Positions 43,639 through 55,600 of a stretch of DNA of 64,000 nt are shown in pieces. Origin of the DNA: Undaria pinnatifida (lineage: Eukaryota > Sar > Phaeophyceae > Laminariales > Alariaceae). The position numbers and the translations under genes are program-made. The stretch is taken from NCBI GenBank assembly GCA_012845835.1, contig JABAKD010000017.1, positions 6,503,151 through 6,567,150 of the forward strand. The letters are read 5' to 3'. The notes beneath the pieces were generated by a model. The model had not been told where the DNA came from. It saw only the letters and a program-made list of their open reading frames with translations, and made no database searches. Each line of letters starts with the position of its first letter. Position 1 is the stretch's first letter.

Positions 43639-46600
43639 TCACTGCGTTGATCCCCAATGAGTCTCCCCCGTCGTTAAATTGAACCAGTACTCCTCCCCCG
43701 AGCCATCATCGAGATAACACACCCAGTCCTCTGGGTTCTCGAACTGAGGGATTCCTCCCACGACCTCTGCTGTCTTGCTGGGCAACAGCTCCGCTGGTGT
43801 CTCCCACTGGGCTTCTCCCTGAAATTTAATTTTATGTTGGAGGGGAGGCAAGGGGGGGAGGGGGGAAAGGGCAGGCGGGGAGGGGAGAAGGATGAGGTCC
43901 TCGTAATCTGTTTCATGCCTTGGTCATCAAACCATTGACTACGCATCTCGTTCGAGACGGACGAAACCGTTCCTACGCGCTATTAGAGACACCTCCAAGA
44001 TAGGGAGGGAGGAAGAAGGGAAGGGAGGGAGGGACGGAGAGGGGTTGGGGGAGGAAGAAAACCGAAGAAGAGGAAATGAGTAGAGGGGAGGGGGGGGGGG
44101 GGGGGGCGTGGAGAGGGGGGGGGGGGGGGGGAGGGCAGCGGGGGGCGTGGAGGGGCGTGGGGGAGAAGAAGAGAAAGAAAAGAGGAAGGGTGAAGGGAGA
44201 AAAAGAGGGAAAGCACTACAAACTCAGTGCAAAATAAAAAGGGGGGAAGGAGAAAAGTGGGGACGGGGAAGCAGGGAGGAGAGGGAAATACGGAGGAAGA
44301 GGTGAAAGGGCGAGGGAGAAGGGGGTGGGGACGGTGGGTGGCTCCATCGTTCTGATGGCCTCATCTTGCACCGATGTCGGCAGACGCAGTGTAGGAGGGA
44401 AGTGGTAGATTGGAAAGGGGGGGTAGGGGGAAGAAGGGAAGGTGAAGGGGGGCGGGGCGCCCACTGTTAAATGCTGCACTTTGGTGCCAACATTAAGGTA
44501 TTATAGTGATACTAACATCGCGGGTTTTCGACGATGCCTGTAGACGTTTTTCTTTGTGACCTTACCGTGATAACGTTGTAGTAGTACGTTGTTCCAGTGG
44601 CCTCGTCCACAGCCTCCGCCCACTTTGTTCGAGCGTCCTCGAGCTGTGATACCGCTTCCATCTCTCCGGTTGCTTCTTCCGCTCCCGCTCCTACCCCGTC
44701 TCCTCCTCCGACGCCTGCTGCAGGAGTCAGCGTGGTGGTGGTGTCGGTGTCCGTGGTCTCTCCCCCCTCGTATGGGTTGGTCCAGCTCGCCTCCTGAGTG
44801 GATTGTGGGGCCGGGTGTATAGCGATGGGGGTGGTGATGGTGGTGATGGTGGTGGTGGTGACGGTAAAGGTGCATCATGTGTGTGTAGTGAGGCTCATAA
44901 CCATTTGAGGAGGTCTATACCTTGTCTAAACCCAAAACCGCTATTTGTTTTGAAAGAAACGAAAGTACACCCCGATGAACAGATCCATGGACTTGGTATA
45001 AAAAACAAATACTGCAGAAATGTTTTTGGCAGTTTTCCGCCGATTATGGGTTAAGGAGTGTCTTAAGTCATTCAGAAGATGCTTTAGCAAAGTAGCAAAG
45101 ATCTATCCCATCTGCCGTAGCACGTGTCTGGTGGTGGTAGTGGTGTTAGCTATGGTGTTGTCGTTGCTGATGTTGTTGTTAGAATATCACTCGGGTGGGG
45201 AGTTGGATAACATATTTGCGGGTGGTCCGTAGCTTAACGGGCAAATGCTGTCATACGTTGTGTCGACGACAGGATATCCCCAGCGTTTTGAAGTTGGAAT
45301 GACTTTTCACAGTTGTGTACCGAATCACAAAATCACCTGTGTAATGGTGTTGAAGAAATAACTCGCCCCCGCGCTCTCGTCCCAGTACTCCACCCATTCC
45401 GGTTCGGCGCCGACCGTCACCACCGCCTCTACCACCGCATCCGTCATAGCAGCTGCAGCAACAGCAGCCTCAGCAGCTGGAACCACGACCCCCGCAGACG
45501 AAGAAGAAGGAGAATAAGAATCTTTGTTAACAGTCGACGTTGTCAGAAGGGTAAGCTCGCTGGTAGTAGAAGCCGACGTCTGCAATGTTTGGGCGTTCCT
45601 TTCAGCGGTGTTTTCTTGCCCAATAGCCGCAGCCGGCTCAGCCGCCGCTACTGCTGTTGCTGGCGTTGCGGTCGATATTCTCCCCGTGCTTACCCCCACC
45701 TCAACCCCTACCCCCGCCTCCACTACCCCTGTATCAACGCTGGACTGGGGGGTTCCCGCGGCAGAGGCGGTGGTGGCGACAGCGGTAGTGGTGGTAGCGA
45801 TGGCGGCGGTAGCAGTGGCAGCCGTAGCGGTGGTGGTAGTAGCGGTGGTGGTGTTTGTGGCAGGACTAGGCGTCGATGTTGTTGTTGGGATCTCTTCTAA
45901 CTGATTGCTCTTCTGATCTAATTGTCCGGTCGAGAGAGTTTCGGAAGGATCTGGGGTAGCTCCCCTTTCTTCTCTAGCGGAAGGGGTCGAGCCATGCCGC
46001 GGAGCTTGGTCGCTCAAACAGGTGCTTTTGCTGTCCCTAGTCCTTCCGCTCTTACCACCACCACCGCCGCCGCCGCTGGTGCTGCCTCGACTGCCATCAT
46101 CACCGATGCCACTAGTCGCTGACAGACTGCTTTTCCCCGGCGAGGTTTTCCGGCTAGTAGTTCCATCATCGTCACTATCGCCATAGTCAAGGTCGTCGTC
46201 CTGAACGCAACAGTGGCAATAAACAAGAAACAGGAATTCAGGAGAAGCACAGTATGCGTTGGCGTGTCGTGGGGAGTTTGAACAACCAAAAAATGCAACA
46301 CCAAAACCGGCGCCAACACCAGCACGAACACCGCCACCACCACTAATCTCGCCACCGCCACCGCCACCACCATCACCACCACCCCCACCAACACCACCAC
46401 CACCACCAACACCACCACCACCAACACCACCACCACTATCATAACCACCACAGCCACCAACACCACCAAACTTGCCACCACTACCATCGCTACCACCACC
46501 ATCCCCATCACTCTCACCCCCATCACCATCACCGCCAACGCCACCGTCATCGCCACCACCACCACCACAACTACCACAACCACCACGACGCCACAACTAC

Positions 46601-49600
46601 CACAGACGCCACAACCACCACCACCACCATTACCCCCCCCGAGCAATGTCGGCCTGGTCGGTCACAACCAAACACGCTCCGTTCCGATGTCTTAGGGGTG
46701 CGAAGTTCTACTTCGTACATTCTTAAGACTATAACATTCCAAGAGTACACCTCTTCGTTCCTCCACGCTCCTATTCGCTCTCCCCCCCCCCCCCCGCCTT
46801 CCTTTGCTAGCAAGGATTCAGCACTAAATATCGGGTACATTTTGGCTTTGGGTCGTTCGGGAAGTGCTTGTGTTTTGCTTCTATACATCACCTACTAGCA
46901 ATGCGCCGCTGCGGGGGTCTCGGTCGTCTGAGACCACCAAACAAAAAGCCCTCGTTCGCCCCCTCTTGCCGCTTACCCACCTTCACCGTCTCTCGTGGGC
47001 GTGGGCTTCATTTTGAACTGTTGTATGTCCACCATTCACACCAACACCACCACCAACAACAACATCGGCACCAACACCACCAACAACAACAACGCCAACA
47101 CCACCACCTACGCCACCGCTACTACTACCACCACCACCACCACCAACACCAACATAAATACCAACACCAACACCAATACCACCGTTACCACCACCACCAC
47201 CACCAACACCAACATAAACACCAACACCAACACGAACACTAACACCACCGTTACCACCACCATCACCACCACCAACACCACCAACACCAACATAAACACC
47301 ACCACCAACACCAACACCACCGCTACCACCACCACCACCACCACAACCATCACCACCACCACAACCACAACCACCACCACCACCACCACCACCACTGCCA
47401 CCACCACCACCACCACCACCACCAGCACCAATTTTCTCGCCTGCATAAGCTTTGCGCCCGCTTCGACAACGGCTTGCTCCCTGACCCTTTCTTTGGCTCT
47501 CGTGTCGCTCTCCACCTCCTTTCGGATCTTATCTTGATGCTCAGCCTTCTCCTGTAGTTACGAGGGGAGCCGGGTTTTGACCGGTCATTGTGCCGGAAAT
47601 CATTATTCGTGCGAAAAACAGAAGAAACACAAAAAATCATTTTCTATAGAACTTAACGTGTTTTTGGGGGCACCCTGCATAAGAAACGATAATGGGATTT
47701 GTTTTTGCGTTGCAGTGGAAGAAACATGCTAAAAATGGTTAGGAATGTTGGCGCGCGGGAGGGAGGAGGGGGGTTAATCCGAATTTTTTCGGAATTGTGT
47801 TTTTTTTTTTGTTCGTGTGCATAGGCCATGGGATTGTTGATCAGGTCACGTGTACTTTTTAGTTTTTTTCTAAAACAGGTGGTGTTTTGAGTAGGGGGAA
47901 TATGGAGATCGTCAAGCGAGCAATCTTTGGAAAAAAACTCGGTGCACCTACATCGTGGCATGCGTTGTCAATCGGCTTATAAGGGCCTCTCGCGCAAAAT
48001 CCATAAGCTTGTGTGTGTTTTTTCGTTTCGCTCGACACGAACCCCCTTGGAATCGTATATGTCGCTGGCCTGCCTGCTCGGTTGCAACCCGACGTGCTAT
48101 TGTCCCGGTTTTTCAAGGGTGCGACGGTCTATACGATCTAAGGGTCTTTCCTAAAGAATGCAAAAAACCAAAAATATCGAATCCTGCCAAAAGTGTCAAG
48201 ACTCCTTACATTTTGAAACTCTGAAACGTCATGGTTTCGAAAACCAAAATCACGTTTATTTTTGTCAGAAACCCTTATATCAATATTTTGTAGGAAAATT
48301 TGTACAAAAAATGCTCAAAATCCGGATTCTTGACAAATATAACAATTCGCGGAAATGTCACGTTTTTCTGTCACGATTTCTGACGTTCTTCGTGTTCGTT
48401 AGCAAACGCCCTAAGGACTACGGCCATGGATGATTATGAGTACCCCGCGTGCCGGCCCCAAACAAGAAGTGGGTGACGCTGGAGTCGTGATTGGTTTTGT
48501 CCGTTTTCGTCTCCCATGTTCCAACCAGATCAATGGAACCTACGCAGGTCGGTCAACGTGGTCGATTGCACTCTGCATCAGCAGCAGCGTTTAATGTCTG
48601 CTGTACCCGCGGAAAGCAAGGATTGCAGCATCGATTACCCAACGGAGGACGCGGGCTACGAAAGAGGTGCACCACTTTTTTTTTGAGGTTTCCTCAATCT
48701 GGGAGCTTAAGACCTCTCCCAAAAACTGATTTGGACAAAAATAAAACTGCCACCGGATGAAAAATCCCATAGCCTAGGTACACAACGAGAATCGTAAGAA
48801 AAAAAGGCATTTTATCCGACGATTTTGGGTTAAGGAGCCCCGTCATTCAGAAACCATTTGGCCAAAAAACGGTATACCTCTATCGTAGCCATATGTCAGA
48901 GTTAGAGGCGTGAAGGGGGGGAGGGAGGGAGTCGTTTCTGTTCCCCTAGTTGTGTGTCAATTCTACCTATTTTTTATTTTCAATTTTTCGTATGCGCTTT
49001 TTTCGATAAAGGGTCATAAAACGACATGATGTCATTGTTCCCTCAATTGTGCTCGACATTCTCTACAGAAAGATTCAAAATTCATTTTTTTTAAACGCTC
49101 GTATACAACGTCCAACTTTAATATGCTGAACAATGTATTGCCAGCATAATCTAATGGATACTTCGTGTGCGAGTATATTTCACCCGAGCATGTTTCTGGA
49201 GGGTTAGAATGAGGCGCGTGGGGGGTGTTGTTCTCGCGATTACACCACGTTGGTTTCGAACCTGCAACGTGCGAAGGTTTTCCATCTGCAGCCGTAGGTC
49301 GGCGCTCCGCAGCTCTTGCTCCTAACGTGCGATGATACACGTGCCGCATGGGAGAGACCGAAGTGAGGCGAGGGTTGCGTGGGGCAGGAGTGGGTGTGGG
49401 GAAGGAGGCCGGGGTGAGTGCAAGCGTGCTTGTAGGTAGGTGTCAGAATGGCAGTAGTAGTCAGCTTCGGGACGGGGATGAAAGTGAGGGTCAGAGTAGG
49501 GTTGGTGATTGCAATTGAGCTTGGACGTGAGGGGTGAGAGTCAGGGATAGTATGGGAATGGGGGGGCTGGGGGGGGATTGTGTATAGAGGATTGTCGGTG

Positions 49601-52600
49601 TGGTGGACGGTATTGGGGTAAGGATCGGGGCAGGTTTTAGAGTCCGGGTAGATGTGAGAGTGAGGGTGGAGGTGCTAGCGTGAGGGTAGCCGAGGGCGTG
49701 GGGGTGGGGTGGTGTTTCGGGTGGAGCTGGGCGGGGCGGGTGGGCGTGGGAACCAGGGCGTGGATTAATGTGACCGTAGGGGGAATAGTGTGGGTGGGGT
49801 CCAAGGTGGGAGCGCGCTGGGGGTGAATTGTGATGATGGTTTGAGGTGAGGCTAAGCGTGGCCTTGAGGGTGGGGAGTAGGGGGAAGGTGGTGTTCAGGA
49901 AGGCGCTGAGCGTGGACGCGGATGGGTGGTGGTTCTGATGGAACTGGTGGGGTGGGGGTTAGATTGGAGGTGAAGCTGGGGGTTGGGATCGTAGTGAGGG
50001 TGGAAGCGACGCCAGGGGTGGAGGTGGGTTTGATGTGTCGGAATAGAGCTGGGCGTGGGAGGTGGAGGTAACGGTAAATATGGAACGGGGGGATTGACGT
50101 GGAGGTGAACGCGGAGGTGGGGGGGTGAATTGGGGTGCTGGCGGGGTGTGAAGATGGTAGAAACGATTGGGGTGGGGGTGGGGGTATGACTAGCAATGAG
50201 GGAGAGCGTAGGGGCCTAGGCCGGGGTGAGGGGGAAGCTTCGATTGGGCAATGGGAGTTGGTGTGGGGTGTGTGTTTGGACCGGAGCTGAACGTTGGGGG
50301 TGAAGGTGGAAAATATCGTTGGGGTGGGAGTTGGCGTGAGGGTAGGGCTAGGGCTAGGAGTAGTGGTCGGGGTGAGGGTGGGTCTGGCGGCAGGGGTGCT
50401 GATGAGAATGGTGGTCGGGACGGGGGTGAGACTGGGGAAGGGGGCGGGGGTGGGCGTGAGGGTGAAGGTGGGGTGGGGGGTGGGGGGTGGTAACATGGTG
50501 GGTCCTGGTGAAGGTGGTGGTAGGAGAACGCGAGTGGGGATGGAAATAGGTATAGCGTTGTGGGTGGGAGGTGGGGCGGTGGTTAGGGAAGGGTTGTGAT
50601 TGGACGTGTCTGTGGGGTGACCTTTAGGCTAGGGCAAGTGGCATGGAGGTGGTGATGGGTTGGGGTTACGCGTCGAGGTGTTAGGTGGGGTGGTGGTGGC
50701 GATGGGCTTGGTGGGTTTGGGTGGGGATTGGGGTGAGGTGGGGGTGTTAGGGAGGTCGGGAGTGGGTGTGGACTAGCAGTAAGAGGTAGGGTGGGGATGG
50801 GGGTGTGGGTAGGGGTTGAGGTGGGCGAGGGGCTCGGCCCGGGCATGGAGTTGGGAGTGGCGGTGGTGTCTGGCGTGGCGTGGAAAACTGGGCATACGGG
50901 GTGGGGGTGAGCGAAACCTGAACATACAAACCCTGTTGATCGCTCGGAGGGCGGACACAACGGTGGAAGAAGATAACGGTCATCTTTCCCTCTCAACCGA
51001 CCCAAGGGCCTGGCTACGGTAGGGAGCGACACCTGACGTTCCAGGTAATCATCATTTACAACTTCCTATGCCCCTCAAAAACAAAAAACATCTATGAGAT
51101 GTTTTACACGCACAGCCCGGTGCACAACCCCACCGACTAGGAGAATCAGAGGACGCACTCATTTTCAATAAGCATATCGCTGCGAAGATACCGAGCAGCG
51201 TTTTTCAAGTAAGGGGGTCCCTCAGTCAGTCAGGATTTGGCCCAGCCGTCGCCCCGCTATCGTGTGGCATGGTTCGAGAATGCTGTTGATGTACTGACCA
51301 GGCGAGCTTTGTTCTTGTCCTCCTCCAGTTGGCGCTTCAGCTTCTCTATCGCTTCGAGCTCGGCACGTCGCTCCTCCTGCAACGCGGCGCGAGTCGAAGC
51401 CGCGCTAGAGGTTAAATACACGCCACGGTAGAAGGGAGGCGCCAGCTGAGTTTTATGAGGGCCGTTTTCTTAGATGAGCTACATGCCTCACCCCCCCAAA
51501 AAGAACGCGCGGAACAATGAGCATGCGACCGATGAAACAATCCCATTTGCCTACCGTATGCAAACAACGAGGGGGATGTCATCGACAAAAAACAATGGCG
51601 CTCCAACGATATCGCTGAGTGCCCCAGCTAAGGAGCTATCTTTCCCGCCAGTCGGAACCGTTATGCCAGACAAGGTGTTCCAATTGTAGAGCCCGTCGGG
51701 ATTAGGCCATGACCAATATTATGGTGGGGGGGGGTGGAGTTATCCCCCCCTAGGGGTGCAGTAGATTCTAAGAGTTTTCTGAGCTCCTGTCATGAGGAGC
51801 TAGCTCAATAGCTCACCCGAAACATGACTTCGAACACAATCATTCGCGCAGCACGACCAAAACATTCTATGCGCTAGTCGAAAACAATATACTGGCAAAA
51901 CTGCCATTCCAGTAGCCGGTGGTTCCACACTTTCATGAGCTCAACCGGTCCGAACCGTTCGGCTCAAACCGTACAGCCCCCACCGTGGGATGACTCGGGG
52001 GGGGGAGATATAACACACATGCCCACACGGGCAGAGTGTTGTATTTCAGCCGTAGCAGAGCTACTCGCGCGATTTCTACCCCACATAGTGCCTGGTATCA
52101 ATCTGAACGTCTTTGACTGAAGATTGTGGAAACCGCACCGCCCTACATGGCTTTGTTTGAGACGCCGTGTCAGCGTTTATCTTCTGGGTTTCGTTTTTGT
52201 TTGAGGCACAGTGCCGCCCGGTGCTAGCGATCTAACCCGGCAGCGGTAGCGAAAATGGGAGTGTCGTGTTGTTTTTAATCCGTGTCCTTGGTAGTATACC
52301 TTTGCCTTCTCGTCCTTTTCTGCTTGACGGGCTTCCCATGCGGCGTGGGCCTCAAGCCTCTTCGCCTCCTCCAGCCGCAACTGTTCCTGTTAGGTTTGTC
52401 ACATCAGAAGGCGGAAGACACGGAGACGGGTGAGGAGAGGGCGGAAAGAAGAGGGGGCGGGGGCGGCGGAGAGAGGGAGAATGAAGGAGTAGAGGAGAGG
52501 AGAGGGGTACGGTGTGGGAGTATTCGGTTTTTGCTTGCCTTAGTCAGCTGGCCTTTGACGACGCATCGCTCTTGAGAAGTCGGTAGAGGGCAGTGGATTA

Positions 52601-55600
52601 CAGGAGGACGTGGGTAAGGGGGGGTAGTTGTTCAATGGCGGGAGGTCTGTTGCAGGTGGGGAAACGATAAACCGCGCTCTATAAAGAGCTGCCCCGGTAT
52701 ATGCCTGGTAGGTTTTGGGCGGGTGATGGTTGACGACAAATCCCTGCTATCATCGCAGTACTCCATCGCCCATCGAAAGAAACGTGCTTGGAAAATTTGA
52801 CCAAGGCCTTGGTAGGGGGCTGGGTCCCTTTATTAGGGACTCTTTTTGACGTGGCTTTGGGTCACTCGCGCGCGCGAGTGACTCGCCTGTTTCTATGCCG
52901 TGTTCAGGTTTTGTGCTGTTTTAACTTTCGCTGCACGAATCCGCAATGGAAGGGTCATCGATCCTGCGCCAAAAGAAGACCTCAAGACTTGTCTGTCCGT
53001 GAGGTACAGAGTCACTCGTGCGGGCTTGATAGCTCAAACCCGGTAGCGAAGATCGGGGTACCCCCCCCCCTACCCTATCCTTTGTGATTTTTGCGTACCT
53101 GAAGTTGATGAAGTGCTGCCTTCTGTGCCTCAGCAGCTTCTTCTGCGGCGCGTTGCTTTGATTCGGCCTGTTTCTGCAGCTCCCGCTGCTCCTGTAGCTG
53201 CTTCTCCTGCCGCTGCTGCTGCTCCTGCTGTTCTTTTTCCCGCCGCTGCTCGCGCTGTCGCTGCTGCTCCTGCATGTCCTGTAGGCGCTTCTCCTGTTGT
53301 TGCTGCTGTTGCTGTTGCTGCTGCAGTTGCTGCTGCTTCTTGTGGTCCAGCTGCTGCTGTTGTTTCTGTTGCCACTCCAACCGTTGCTGCTGCTGCTGAT
53401 TTTGGGTGTTCTCCTGTTGGTCGCTCAAGGCGCTTTCGCTCGTCTCCTGCACCCGACGTTGAGAGGTCGGGAGATTGGGTGGATGGGGTATGGCGTTGGT
53501 ATGATATGCTAGGGTAGGACACGTGCTGCAAGAGGTGTATGTAGCCCTTCTTGGCTACCGTTGTTCAGATTGACGATTCTCCTCCAATAGAGAACAACTC
53601 AATATTGTCGGAATACCCTTTTTTTCCCGAAACTATTTGCACATTCCGAAGCTATGGGACTATACAGATTGTCGGTAAATCCTTGATGTGAGAGGGGCCA
53701 GCCAAGTAGAATATTTTGTGCCCAAACCCGAATGGGACTTCCCCCCCCTCGTGGTGTGGCTTGACCAAGCTTCCTCGCTCGTGCGCCACCTACAGGCAGC
53801 CAGTTCCAAGCGTCCCACACGAATTTCAAGTCGAATTCGTCTCAAGAAAATCTTGGTGCAGTTCCATGAGGTCACGCCGGCAACAAAATGTTCCTTACGA
53901 ATTTCATGCGTCTTGTCCCCCAAAATTGTTTCTGCGACTTGCAAAGGGTTATGGTGAGAATCGCTCCTAAAAAAATGACGTATTCCTGCAATATTGGTGG
54001 TAGATCCCCGCGAGCATGCATCCATCTCGTACTCGATATACATAGCCGTGGAGCGAGCTACCGTGCACTTCAAGTTACATACGGCACAGTTGATACTTGA
54101 GACAACCAGAAACAAGCGATAAAACCAGGGAGCAATTATTGTTTTTTTACACAGCACATACGGCCGAAAATTGACCGATACATGTGGATGTGCTCTCTTC
54201 CAAAATCCGTGAAAGCCTGCAGTGCCGGTAGATTTCAAGAGTATCCAGAAGTCATGCTCGATACAGATGTGGCAAGAGCTACCTTGCCCCTCGATCCCTA
54301 ATATGACACGCAAATACTTGAGAAAAGCGCAACGGCTATGAATGATTAGTGGACCATGGTTGCTCACTCACACAACTCATACAGCCCAATGTGCACCCTA
54401 TGACCGTCCATGCATTAGCCCCCGCACCTATGTCTTAGGGGCTCGTCCGCTTCGCTTATGTTCGTGCTAGGAGTACCGACCTCTTTCTTTCGCCGATCGG
54501 CCTAAGCGGTGGTGACCGTTTTCTCCAGTGTTTGCGTGTGAATGCGGCCCCCAAATTCAGCGGTCCCACACGAGCACAAAACCCCAAAGCTGGTCCCCTA
54601 GACTACCCGGCCGTCTATTGCATCACGTATCTATCCGTTGCCTCCTCACCTTCTTGTTTAACGTTTTCGCGTCCGCTTTGCTATCGCCTGCGCTGGGGGT
54701 GGCGAGCGCCTTCTCAAACTGATCGGCCTCCACGGCAGTGCCTTGCTCTACTCGAACGGCTTGCGCGGCCCGTTCTACGTCCGCCTGACGCTTCCTAGCT
54801 TCGTCTTCTGCCTCCATCTTGCGACGGAGGGCTACCACCTCCTCTGCGGCTTGTCGACCCCTCTCGACCTGTCTCGTAAAATGAATCGTCCCGCCATAAG
54901 CACGATTATTTTCTCCATATCGTAGCTGAGGAATATATACAGACTATATATACATTTTTTCAACTAAAAATTCTAAAGTGCTAGATTCTACGAGTGATCG
55001 ACGTGTAAGCTCATGCCGTACATGGCTCCTATGGCAATGTATAATAAAAATATTGTCAGGGAGTTAGACCTTTGGGCATAGATTTCCGTTTGTTTATGAG
55101 GGTTTCTTCTCCTTTCGAAAATATTGTGAGTGATCAACGTTGATTCTCGTACTGCGCGTTATCTAGTGGTTAGCACAAAAATAATATCAGATAAGCCAGT
55201 GTCGCAAAATGGTCCCACAAAGCATACAAGCCAATGTCGAAATATTTCGTCCATAACTTAAACATGCCAGTATCCCATACTCTCTACACCAAATATGATC
55301 AGCCATTGTCTCAACACTATCATCACACATATCACAAACAGGACACTTTGGGGCAAAGAACGCGTCCATGTTCATCCCTTCTGAGGCACGCCTGCGGCGA
55401 CAAAAATGCGGCAAAAACTTGGATTCTCCCCGCCTGAGCACCTAACGGCGCTTCGCGCTCGGTGCACGCGATATCTGCCTGGTTGGCGAAAATCCGACGT
55501 GATCTGTCCCGGCAGTGCAGGGGTGTGAGGGTCTATGGCCCTACGGAATACGGCCGTACATGACAATGACTACACCTCCCACCCCACCTCCTCCCAGCTA

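Larger units (their letters stand above)
47552..51298. other. 3.7-kb intron of the coiled-coil/WW gene
   Basis: It contains MITE-1 (48652-48893), a fragment of R410 near 48090-48140, a region with tRNA-like fragments (49130-49260) and the 1.6-kb GT/GGG tract (49350-50930). No further exon was found. Confidence 0.55.

Noticed and set aside
45220-45300. tRNA-like start GGTCCGTAGCTTAACGGGC
   Set aside because: The A-box-like part is good, but no T-arm with B box follows at the right distance and no acceptor stem pairs.
46201-46596. Extension of the 288-codon WW-gene exon upstream to 46596
   Set aside because: The extra part is (ACC)n repeat. A CAG acceptor at 46201-46203 fits the start of normal coding sequence.
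47030-47537. Thr/Asn-rich and Val-rich frames of 135-180 codons
   Set aside because: Trinucleotide repeat products; only the short minus-strand exon at 47429-47551 has coding character.
49130-49330. tRNA gene candidate with GGTTTCGAACC
   Set aside because: The B-box-like core lies in a palindrome and about 110 bp from any A-box-like word. No cloverleaf forms on either strand.
49852-50496. 214-codon Pro/Thr frame on the minus strand
   Set aside because: Low-complexity product of the GT/GGG tract inside an intron. No splice or homology support.
53113-53517. Ala- and Leu-rich frames opposite the polyglutamine exon
   Set aside because: Antisense shadows of CAG repeats.
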